Source of the DNA: Entoloma clypeatum
Lineage: Eukaryota > Basidiomycota > Agaricomycetes > Agaricales > Entolomataceae
Assembly: GCA_963565915.1 (NCBI GenBank)
Contig: OY751488.1
Location: forward strand, 744,001-808,000
DNA: 64,000 nt
Reading direction: 5' to 3'
Part shown: in pieces, positions 31,870 to 42,550 of the stretch
How the letters are laid out: every line of letters begins with the position of its first letter
Position numbering within the stretch: position 1 is the first letter of the stretch
Position numbers and translations under genes: made by a program
The notes under the pieces: model-generated
The model's input: only the letters and a program-made list of their open reading frames with translations
The model's database searches: none
What the model was told of the DNA's origin: nothing

Positions 31870-34800
31870 ATGTCTACCTCTCGCTCCGCCCTCGACTCCA
31901 TCGCCATCTTTGACGGCATCGACTATCAAAGTTGGGCCGAGAAGATGAAGTCCTATCTCCTCCATCAAGGAGTCTGGCGCCTCGCATACGGCGACATTGA
32001 GCGCCCCACTATTGAGGACTTCACCGTCACGGTCTCCACTCCTGCCTCTGCCACCTCGACGTCTGCAACCCAGCCTCCGGTCATCACCGTCACCGTCGAC
32101 CAGCCCGCCTTCCACAAAGAAAGGAAGACCTGGATCAGGGACGATGACATGGCCCTCGGTTCCATCCGCCTCAAGGTCTCCGAAGCCATCAGGAGACACA
32201 TCAAAGACGCCAAGACCTCGAAGGAAGCCTGGACATCATTGAAGGACACATATTCAAAGGTCTCCCCCGCCACCATATTCGGTGATTTTAAGGCCGCTGC
32301 CTCCTTCAAACTGTCAGGTCGGGACCCTGTGCCAGAGATCGAACGCCTAGGATCACTCTTCGCTCGCCTCAGCGAATCGAATTTCGTCGTGCCCGACCTC
32401 ATGCAAGCTATGATCCTGGCAAGTGCCATTCCCGATGCCTGGTCGTCGCTCTCCACCGCCCTCTTCCAGGTCTACAACGCCGATGACTTCACATGGCAGG
32501 CCGTCGCCGACAGCATCGTATCGGAGTACAGGCGCAAGTATGCGATTGGGTCTACTTGGGTGTCCAACGAGCAGGCCCGGAAAATCTCCGGGACCAAGCG
32601 AAAGGGGCAAGACCCCAAATGGGAAAAGCAGACAGCGCCGAGTACCTCGCGTAACAATGCTGACGAGCAGCCTAACTCGACCGACCCGAGTACCGCTTCT
32701 GAAAAGAAGAAGGGAAAAGGACGCTGGCGCAACCAGAAGAAACACGCCAACAATGCCGACAACGACTCCGACCACGCCGAGGAGATGGTCGAATTCATCG
32801 CACCAGCTATTGAGCACACCCCTCGTCGTCCCGCTCCTTGTCCCCTTCCTCCTCGTCAACGTGCTCCTTGCCCTCTCCCTCCTCATCATGCACCTGCCTT
32901 CACCACCGAACAGGCCGCGGGAAAACTACGAGTACCGCGCAGCCTGAATCGGAGAAAATGCAGTCACTTCTGCAACGCATGAACCCGCCTCCCTCTCAGT
33001 ACACCGGGCTTCCCTCTGGAAAGCCGTCTGTGTGGAAAAAGAACGAGAGGCTGCGAAGACTTGCCCGAGAAATCGGTGCTCAACCCTCTGGGTCAAACCT
33101 CCGTATCTTAGATACCATCATTCCTGACATCGACGAAAGGCCGGCTAAACAGCGTCGCATAGCCCCGTCGATAGAAGAATCGCTGAAAATGATGGACATC
33201 GACCAGGAACGGATGGGGCCGGATGTATTTGAGGACGAGATTGAACTTGACGGTTCGTCAGAACATTTTCTCAACCCTTACCAATTGCGGAATGCTAATA
33301 ATACCTCTCAACAGACGTATGATATATTAGCCAGTACCAGTACAGAGTGCATAGATCACATTAGCAGTGATCTACACAAAAAATATATTAAACATTTCGC
33401 CTCTTGTACACATTGTAAGGAAAAAGAACGCGCACAATGGATATTAGATTCCGGTGCTTCTCTACACTTTACGCATGAGTTCAAAGACTTCGCATACTAT
33501 AGACCTCTCACGGTCAAGCGATTCGTCCAAACTGCTGCTAAAGGAAAGAAACTGGAAATACTCGGAGTTGGGGCCATTCCAGTACGGCACACCCTAAATG
33601 GGGAAGTTAAAACCCATCTTCTCAGACCGGTATTCTACATCCCGGACATGGACACACGCCTATTGTCCTTAGGCGTCTTTCTTAACCATGGTTACAAAGT
33701 AGACGGGACTCGTGGAGAAATCAACATCTCCAAAGGGCTGAGCAAAATCCAGTTTACGCCCCACATCCTTGGTCAAACCATTTACTGGTTAGACACTGAA
33801 ATACGCTATGATCAGATCCATGTGAAATCACTGTCGAAACATGGCACAAGCGTCTTGGTCACCCAAATGATCAAGCACTCCGAAAGATTCCCACCAGTAC
33901 CAAAGGGGTACCTGAAACACTAGTACGTGAGAAATCACAGGAAAGTTGCACAGGCTGCCTCAAAGGGAAAATGCCTAATCAATCGTATCCCAATTCGATA
34001 ACAAGGGCAACAAAAACCTTTGATCTGATCCATTCTGATCTCAAGCAGATATCCACGGCATCATACCATAAATATAAATATTTCCTTACGTTTTTGGACG
34101 ATTTTTCATCCCACGTCTGGGTCGTCTTGCTTAGAAAGAAGTCAGATGCCGTTACGGCACTACGACAATTTCTTGCGATGACCCAGAATCAATTCGCTGC
34201 TACTCCTAAAAAGTGGCGAGTTGATGGAGGTGGAGAATTCAACGAATACAAGGATGTACTTGCCGATCATGGAATTCTGATCGACGTCACGCTCCCATAT
34301 CAGCACCAGCAGAATGGTAGAGCAGAACGGATAAATCGAACCCTATGGGAAAAATCTCAGGCTTTACGCTTCAACGCATGCCTACCCCCTATGTGGTGGG
34401 AATTCTGTTTGGAACATGCAGCTTTCCTCTACAACAGAATGCCCATGCAGCGTCTCGAATGGAATACCCCTTACTTCAGGGTGACCAATGAGATTCCCGA
34501 TATGTCAAGCATCAGAGTCTTCGGATGTCAAGCATATGTGTATATCCCAAAAGAAAAACGTAGAAATTCCCTGGAATCTAGATCTCGATTGATGATTTAT
34601 CTCGGATCGAAGCCAGGGGTCAAAGGATACCGTTTCATGGATCCTGAGACTAATACAATTTTCATGGGTGGGAAAGCTATCTTTGATGAAAGCAAGTACC
34701 CTAGATGCCACACCGACCCTTTGCCAGAAAACCATCCAGAAATGGAAAACCCAGAACCGGCTGATGAGTTTGAGGACCTCATCCCTGGAAACGATGACAA

Positions 34801-36648
34801 TGACAGTCATTACGAAAAACCTCACGACCCTGTTCCTACTGGACAGGATCACCCTGAATCAGACGATGATTTGCCGCGTAGCGAGCCCGATGACGAGCCA
34901 CGAGTACCCACTCCAGAGCCCGAGCAAGTACCAGATCGACCGATCAGGGAACGACGAGTTCGGAGAATGCCAGACAGCATCTATGGGGAAGACACTCCAG
35001 CGTCTGATCTTGAAAAATTAGATCGAAGACAGAGATTGGGCGGTCAAACGGCATGGATGAATGACCTCCTGATGGAGGCAATATCAGTCCAAGTTGGCAT
35101 CGTTGAAATGTCCCATAAAGACATATACCCTCTTCCAAATAAAGAAGACTGGTATGCGGCTGAACGTAAAGAGCTAGACATGCTCAAACGCCGCGGGGTG
35201 ATCACGGAGCTAGTACCCCTGCCTGCAGGAAGGAAAGCTCTAAGGAACAAATGGGTTTACAACGAAAAGTCCGACGGCCGCCTGAAAGCACGCCTCGTCG
35301 CAAAAGGCTTTTCACAGGTAGAAGGGATTGACTTTGATCAGATCTTCTCACCAGTCGTAAGATATGAAACCGTCCGACTAATACTGGCATTGACAGCCCT
35401 TGAAGGGTGGTTCATGACACTTTTGGACGTCTCATCAGCCTTTCTCTATGGAACGCTCCGTGAAGTCATTTACATGCGACAGCCTGAGGGCTACATAGTA
35501 AAAGGGAAAGAACACCTCGTGTACCAACTATTCAAAGCTCTATATGGACTTAAGCAGGCCGCATTAGCCTGGTGGAGGGAACTTGATTCCTCCATGAAAA
35601 AGCTCGGCTTTGTCCGGCTTCACTCCGATGCGGGAGTGTTCATTCACAAAAGTACCAACGGGGAAATTGTAATCGCCGTCATCTATGTCGACGACTCTGC
35701 TTTTCTCGGCACAAACCAGGAATATACGCTAGAGAAAAAGAAGGCCTTCATGACCACATGGGAATGTAGGGACCTTGGGCACCTTGTGCCTGATGGGGAA
35801 CCGAAAGAATTTCTCTCTATCCAAATAAGGCAACACGGGAAACGTATCTTCATTGATCAAGTACCTTACCTTGAGAAAATACTCGAATGAATGGGGATGA
35901 GCGAATCTAACGCCACCCATACCCCACTTCCTACGGGCTACAAACCCATGATGTCCGAAGATGAACCCAATGCAGAACTTCGATCAAAGTACCAATCCGT
36001 CATCGGATCACTTCTATATCTGATGATTGGAACAAGGCCAGACATCTGTTTTGCCGTGATTAAAATATCGCAGTTTTCCGCAAATCCCACCAAACGCCAT
36101 TTAGAAGTGACTAGGGATATTTGCAGGTATCTGAAGGTGACAAAAAATTACGCAATCATGTATGAGGGCGACTCAGGGAAAGGAATCTATGCATTCACAG
36201 ACTCCGACTGGGCGTCAGATGAAAACACGAGGAGGTCTACCACTGGCTTCTTCATATCACTGGCGTCTGGAGCAGTGACATGGGTATCATCGGCGCAAAA
36301 GACCATCGCCCTCTCTTCCACAGAAGCAGAGTATATGGCGCTATCAGACTGCAGTCACGCAGCAACATGGCTGAGAAACATGCTTGCCGAACTTGGAATG
36401 CAGATCGGATCAGTACCGATCTACTGAGATAACAACGGCTCCGTCTTTATCGCATCCAACCCTGTAACTGAGAAGCGATCCAAGCACATTGACGTGCGAT
36501 TCCACTTTGTCAGAGAAAAAGTCTCCGAAGGGATAATTACGGTCGAATTCATTGAAGGAGTGAACAACCCTGCAGACCTTTTAACTAAGAATCTGGGAAA
36601 AATCCTCTTTTCCAAGTTTATCCCGTACTTCGGATTAATAAAAAACTA
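31870..36648 (+). pseudogene. copia-2 Gag-Pol, inactivated
   Basis: ATG at 31870 gives the same N-terminus as copia-1 (MSTSRSALDS); the longer upstream frame from 31783 is leader. Gag reads to about 32900 where a frameshift moves to 32838-33923, which holds protease (WILDSGASLHFTHEF). A second frameshift near 33850 precedes the integrase zinc region. 33971-35890 carries the integrase core and RT (YVDD near 35690) and ends at TGA 35888. 35891-36427 carries RNase H and ends at TGA 36425, with a C-terminal remainder to TAG at 36646-36648. Domain order equals the intact copia-1. Confidence 0.9.
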
Positions 36649-36724
36649 GGCGAAACAGAGTACCTATATATATATGTGGGAAAAAGTAAGATGTATTTAG
36701 AAGTATGTACTAAATATGGGGGGG

Positions 36725-37034
36725 TGTGGAAACTGTTCCCATCACGTAGATTAGATTAGATTAGATTACATCATGTGACCTTTACATATCTTCATTACAT
36801 ACTTGTTTGGTTGGTACAAACAGTAGTATGGTATATAAGGCCAGGAAACTGTCAATATCAACAAGTTGTCTCTTGACTCTTAACCAGCTCCATCGCTCTC
36901 ACCAGCCTCAACCGCTCTCACTAGCCTTACCCCCTCCAAACCATGTAAGTGACCATAGCGGTATCGTAGAGTACTTCCACTGTAGCTATGTTGCTCAGTA
37001 CACCTGTGGCTAGCGCCCAGGTGGAACTTCAACA
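36725..37034 (+). repeat. 3' LTR of copia-2
   Basis: 310 bp, preceded by the polypurine tract TATGGGGGGGTG. Ends GGAACTTCAACA, then TGCCC. Confidence 0.95.
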
Positions 37035-37171
37035 TGCCCGAACCTTGGAACGGTTTGTTAAGCATAACAAGTTGCTAAATCTCGTTAGGTTCGCCGAGAG
37101 CGAAGAGAGCAACTACCAGACGAGTCAAGACGTCGCGCTTCTTTGAAGACTTCACCAGTAACCCATTCAGC

Positions 37172-38721
37172 ATGCCAGAAGCCCGACAGGAGGAGCTAAG
37201 TCCTCGAGACAGTATCAATTTTATGCTTATCCAGCAGTACATCGAATTGGAGATCCGTCGCATCCTACAGCAGGTGCTTGACGAAGAACTAGACAACAAC
37301 GAGCATCGCCCCCATGGCGAGATAGCAGAGAGCATCCATCTTGCTCGGCAACACCAGATCGCGCGTTACAACGCCTGACAGAACGAACTCGAAAGCTTTC
37401 GCGTTCAAGAAGGACCTCAGACAGGTCGGATCACAGAGATCAGAGAGTTTATCGGTGTCCAGACAACCATTATCAGAAGATTGATTAGGACGCTCACATC
37501 GAGACGTCCCAGAGCCACATCATCACGTCTTACTCGAAGCAGCAGATCTACGCCCACTTCACGATCGAAGAACAACAAACCGAAGAACAACAAACCGAGT
37601 ACAACCGCTGGGCACGAAACGAGAGACTTGACCCCTTCTCGAGACCAACAGACGCACAGGAACAGAGATTCCTTAGAGATTTACAGAGGAAATACTCTGA
37701 ACATTTTGCCACCGATTCCGCCGACGAGTCCCCTGACGAATTTACTTTTGACTCCGCGCAGTCAGATATTGAACAGACGCCTAGAACAGGGACTCATTTT
37801 CAATCCTTACCTGTATCCCGAACCCCATCTTCATCCCAACAACCCGACTCCTCTTCTCCTCCGCAGACTCTAAACATGGCAGAAGCTCCGGCAGTACAAA
37901 CAATGGATACATCCAAGATCATCAAGGATCCTGGGATGTTCAAGGACAGATACGCCTTTGACGAGTGGTGGAAAGCCACCAAACTATACATCAGGTTCCA
38001 AAAGAGCCTAACAGATGATCAGCAGATTCTTGCGGTGCTATCCTGCATGATGGAAGGGTCTGGCAGGCACTGGGCCAGTAACAAGTTAGACGCTCTTGCT
38101 GTTGACAACGAGAACATCACCTGGCTAGGTTTCTCCGATGATATCGCCACACGATTCTCCATCGCCAACAAGTCGGTTGCTGCCAAAGCAAGACTCGAAG
38201 TCCTGAGACAAGAGAAATGCACCGTTGAAGAGCTCTTGAAGCTGTCAAACCTTGGCAAAGAAACTGGGAAATACATCCTAGAAAAGAACGTCAACCGCAG
38301 AATCTCTGAACAAGTGGCTAGTGATGGCAAGACGTACACCGATTACGCAAAGGAGATCCGAAACAAGGGACGACAGATGGAAGGACATGCATTGGTCATC
38401 TGAGGTGGCGGCGACATGCGCACCGGATCGGGTACCACTTATGGTGGTCAGGGCAAGGCCATGGAGATCGACAAAGCAGGAGTAGCCCGTTGCTACAACT
38501 GTCAATGCTTCGGTCATCTGGCTAAAGACTGTAGTGCTCCAAAGAAGAAAGATGGTCACAAGTGTTTCAACTGTGACCAAGAAGGCCATATCGCGCGCAA
38601 CTGCTGCAAGCCAAAGAAGAACTCTGGAAGGGTTAGGAAGGTGTCCGAGGAAGATGCCGAGAATGATGAAACCACAATCTTAGAAGCCGACGAGAAGGAT
38701 TTTCCCGAAGGGTCTGATTAA
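37172..38721 (+). pseudogene. B+ Gag
   Basis: ATG at 37172 (MPEARQEELSPRDS) starts a helical leader stopped by TGA at 37376, in a codon that is CGA in the minus-strand copy near 52440. The frame downstream of about 37540 (acidic, Ser-rich) is continuous with MAEAPAVQTMDTSK at 37876, so Gag is longer than the 175-codon ORF there; the leader is in another frame. A further TGA at 38401 separates the core from 38416-38721 with two CCHC knuckles (CYNCQCFGHLAKDC and CFNCDQEGHIARNC). Confidence 0.85.
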
Positions 38722-39515
38722 ACGACGCTAAGTCGCGACCCTTATCTATTAAATGGACTTGCTTGCCTTGTATGACTGCAGACAATAGAACCTATGTCAT
38801 CCCTGCCAAGCGAGCCGCTGCGTCGACTAAGATTGTGAAGGAAGATAAACCTCCGAAAAGACAAGAAATCAGGCTGTTAGCACAGCTCAAAACACGACGA
38901 GGACCAAAGGTTATCCGACCTGAGGTTGACAGCGGATGTGAACGCACATGCATTCATCCCAGAATAGTATGCAAACAGAACCTCCCCACGTGAGGAATAC
39001 CACCCATAGCAATTCTAAATGCGGATGGATCACCAAATCGACAACAGAAAGCGAGCCAACTTGCCGAAGTCAAGCTGGATTTGGGAGCACATCAGGAAAC
39101 CATGGAAGCAATGGTACTAGACATTGGGAGGACGGACATGCTCTTGGGACATGACTGGTTGGTACACCACAACCCCACAATCAATTGGACAACCGGCGCG
39201 GTAACATTTAACCAGTGCCCAACAACATGTTGGACCAAACACTCGGATTTCAGGGTTAACCTTGATGGTCGCAAACACCGGGTTTGCATGGTTGAGGTGC
39301 GCGACAAAGATGCACCCAAAAGTCGGATCAGAAATGGAAGCCTGGAGACCCTATTTTGGAAGCCGTCACTCCCACACCACCTCTCACAACCAAATGACCC
39401 TCATATGTTGAACGATTTGCTCATCTCTTTGAGAAGGAGAACTTTGATAAGATCCCAAAGGAGAGGGAATGGGACCATGGTATCGAACTTACACTGGATG
39501 CACCAAAGGAACTAG
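38722..39515 (+). pseudogene. B+ protease
   Basis: Single frame 38763-39515 with one TGA at 38991. The retropepsin active site is Asp-Ser-Gly (EVDSGCERTCIHPRIV near 38925), followed by DMLLGHDWLVHHNPTINW near 39135-39190. The frame is lost before RT by an indel shared by all B copies. This full segment shows what the left B copy has lost between 7563 and 7570. Confidence 0.8.
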
Positions 39516-39532
39516 GGGGAAATACATATCCT

Positions 39533-40978
39533 ATGACACAAAAGGAACAAGAGGAATTGGACGCATTCATTGACGAGGGTCTAGCAACAGGAAAGATCCG
39601 CCCATCCAAATCCCCGTATGCCTCTCCTTGCTTCTTCATCAACAAGAAGGATGGCTCCAAACGATTGGTACAAGATTACCGCATGGTCAATAAATTCACG
39701 GTCAAAGACAAGTTCCCACTCCCACGAATATCCGATCTCTTGGATGTGCTGAAAGATGCAGTCTACTTCAATAAGATGGACATCATGTGGGGCTATAACA
39801 ACATCTGGATTAAGGAGGGCGATGAATGGAAAGCTGCCTTCCTCACCAGTCAAGGATTGTTCGAACCATTGGTCAAGTTTTTCAATCTTTGCAACTCCCT
39901 GGGAACGTTCTCTCGGATGATGGCTAGTCTATTCCGGGACCAAATCTGCCGATGTATCTGCGTGATCTACATGGATGACATTGTGGTTATCGGTAAAACC
40001 AACGAAGAACTCGCGCGAAACACTGAAGAAATTCTACAGATCCTATTGGACAATGAATTGTTCCTAAAGGAGAAGAAGTGTTTATGGAAAGTAACGAAAT
40101 GTCCTATATTGGGATATGTGGTTGGTGAGGGACGTGTTGAGATGGAAACTGAGAAGGTGGATACAATTCGAAACTGGCGAGCACCCACATCAAAGAAGGA
40201 AGTTCAGAAGTTCCTTGGATTTGCTAACTTCTATCGACGATTTATTGAAGGGTACTCAAACATCACAAAGCCTCTCACTGCGCTCACAGGCGGTATGGCA
40301 TTTACTTGGGGACCAACAGAGCAGCAAGCCTTTGAAGGTCTCATACGGGCAATTACATCGGCACCAGTCTTGGCATTACCAAAACCAGAGGGACAGTTCA
40401 GGGTTGAAACCGATGCATCGGGCTATGCAATCGGAGCAGTACTCTCTCAGAAGCAAGACGACAAATGGCACCCCATCGCGTTCTTGTCGCGGACCATGTC
40501 CGCGGCCGAACAGAATTACGAGATATACGACAAGGAACTTCTGGCAGTCGTGGAAGCATTGAAAGATTGGAGACACTATCTGCTCGAAGCCAAGGAACAT
40601 TTTGAAATCTTGACCAATCACAAGAACCTGGAATATTTCCATCATCCTCAGGACCTGAATCAACGACAGCGACGCTGGAAAATGAAGTTACAGGACTATG
40701 ACTTCGAATTACGGCATGTGCCCGGCAAGACCAATGCGAAAGCGGACATCCTGTCACTCGACACTTGTCAACGCAACAAGATTAACCGACAAAGAACACC
40801 AGGCAACGAAGCACACCCCATTCTACCTCAACTACGGTTTACATCCGTGGAAGGGAGAACTCGTGTTAGAAGATACCAACCTGGCTGCCAACAACTTCTT
40901 GAAAAAACTCAAACAGGCACGAGAAGAAGCCAATGCTGCGCAGAAACAAGCACAGGCTCAGATGAAGAAGACAGTTGA
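39533..40978 (+). pseudogene. B+ reverse transcriptase and RNase H
   Basis: 481 codons; RT motifs KKDGSKRLVQDYR, MDIMWGYNN, YMDD (about 39968); then RNase H with VETDASGYAIG, YEIYDKELLAV and TNHKNLEYF. After KADILS (about 40756) the integrase core is deleted and the tail of the ORF reads the integrase C-terminal region out of frame. The first ATG is internal to the natural polyprotein. Confidence 0.9.
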
Positions 40979-41324
40979 CACACGGCAAAGTCCGTCTCTT
41001 GATGCACTCCGACATGGACCATTCAAAGTCCTCGAGAAGAAAGGAGCTAGCGCGTACCTTCTTGATCTTCCAAAGACTTGGAAGATGATTCACCCTGTGT
41101 TCAACGAGACCCTGTTGTCACCATATGAAACTCCGAAGTACGCCATCCAGAAAAAGAAACCAGCCCCTGATCCGATCATCGTCGAAGGACGAGAAGAGTA
41201 CCATGTGTCTACGATCCTGGACTCTCGAAAGTTCCGCGGAAAGATCCAGTACCTCGTCCAGTGGGAAGGGTATGGCCCAGAAGAGAACACATGGGAACCG
41301 CGAGCTAATGTTCAGAACGCTTAA
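40698..41324 (+). pseudogene. B+ integrase tail and chromodomain
   Basis: Same content and deletions as in B-: [51 protein letters not shown], and the chromodomain [20 protein letters not shown] / [14 protein letters not shown], with a stop at 41322. A 60-bp segment with the IGDKVWL motif (seen at 63080-63120) is missing after TVDTRQ. Confidence 0.85.
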
Positions 41325-41495
41325 GATTTGATCCGTGATTTCCATCGGCAGAACCCGTCACGTCCACGATAAAAGACACCCGTTGAAATCAGCAACAGCA
41401 TCGACCTCATCAGTCAAAAAAACCACCGAGTTCTCTGCTCTGTCTTCAATATAGCTACTCCATTCTTCCTCTATCTCTCCAACATCCTCTGCACC

Positions 41496-41858
41496 ATGTC
41501 CACCGCCACCACCACATCCACTGAAACCAACCCCGCCATCACTGCCCTCATGGGTGAAGCCCTCTCCATGAGAGACCAGATCCATGCGCTAGAAGCCTCG
41601 CTCACCAACATCCTGCATCGACAGATGCACATCCGCCTCCATTCTTTATCCGACCTCCCCGTCGCACCAACCCTCGAAGAGAAACAAATCCTCGGGAACT
41701 ACACCCGTACGCTGGTCGTTGAAAACCGGCGCATCCGACTAGCCGTCCGGAGTCTCGAGCTCGCCGTCGCCATCAACGAAGAGCTAATAGACGATTGGAG
41801 CCTCAAGGAGAATGGCTCCTGGACAAACAACGACGATGCCGGAGGATGGGGACAATGA
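41496..41858 (+). CDS. B+ accessory ORF, 120 aa, unknown function
   Basis: An intact ORF lies between the chromodomain and 3' LTR (stop 34 bp before 41893). It is homologous to 26718-27089 with conserved blocks MRDQIHALEASLTNILHRQM, EEKQILGNYT, ENRRIRLAVRSLELAVAINE and DWSLKE. It differs at about a quarter of positions from the B- copy, yet both are open, whereas the neighbouring pol sequence of the two elements is nearly identical and broken. ATG at 41496 is the only in-frame start that matches all copies. Confidence 0.6.
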   Translation: MSTATTTSTETNPAITALMGEALSMRDQIHALEASLTNILHRQMHIRLHSLSDLPVAPTLEEKQILGNYTRTLVVENRRIRLAVRSLELAVAINEELIDDWSLKENGSWTNNDDAGGWGQ

Positions 41859-42166
41859 CTCTGTGAGGACACAGAGCTTGAGGAGGGGAACATGTTACGG
41901 ACTTACCGGTTTGTATGTTACGCACTTTTCCCTTGTATTGTACCTTGGTTATTTCTTTGACTCATCGGACCGCTTATTCGTTTACCTTTACTCTACCATT
42001 CTCCTTTAGTATACTTCGCTCCCGCGCTGACTCGCACTCTGCAGTCGTCTGACTCACTTCGCACTGCCTTTCCGCAGTTACTGACTCATCCGCACTGCCT
42101 TCCGCAGCTACTGACTCACTCGCTACCGCTCGTAGCCAGTACTATATAAACCCCATGTACCATAGC

Positions 42167-42476
42167 TGTTGAAGTTCCACCTGGGCGCTAGCCACAGGTG
42201 TACTGAGCAACATAGCTACAGTGGAAGTACTCTACGATACCGCTATGGTCACTTACATGGTTTGGAGGGTGTAAGGCTGGTGAGAGCGGTTGAGGCTGGT
42301 GAGAGCGATGGAGCTGGTTAAGAGTCAAGAGACAACTTGTTGATATTGACAGTTTCCTGGTCTTATATACCGTACTACTGTTTGTACCAACCAAACAAGT
42401 ATGTAATGAAGATATGTAAAGGTCACGTGATGTAATCTAATCTAATCTAATCTACGTGATGGGAAAAGTTTCAACA
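42167..42476 (-). repeat. 3' LTR of copia-1
   Basis: Minus orientation TGTTGAAACTTTTCCC...GGAACTTCAACA. The adjacent inner sequence is a run of seven C on the plus strand (polypurine tract on the element strand) at 42476-42483. Confidence 0.95.
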
Positions 42477-42550
42477 CCCCCCCATATTTAGTACATACTT
42501 CTAAATACATCTTACTTTTTCCCACATATATATATATACTTTTGTTTCGC

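Larger units (their letters stand above)
31195..37034 (+). mobile_element. Ty1/copia element copia-2 (decayed)
   Basis: Direct LTRs of 310 bp (31195-31504 and 36725-37034) with target duplication TGCCC (31190-31194 and 37035-37039). Right after the 5' LTR is GGTTATGGGCCC (31505-31516). The LTRs differ at several positions (TGTTGAAAC versus TGTGGAAAC at the start). The coding region has two frameshifts and two in-frame stops. It is the same family as copia-1 but older. Confidence 0.95.
30837..37069 (+). repeat. 5' LTR of B+, split by copia-2
   Basis: TGTTACGGACTTACC...GTTAAGCATAACA, 388 bp once copia-2 and one TGCCC are removed. It contains repeated CCGCAGT/ACTGACTC words in U3 and a CTATATAAACCCC box near 31110. 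It matches the 3' LTR except for a few transitions and a roughly 21-bp indel in U3. Confidence 0.9.
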
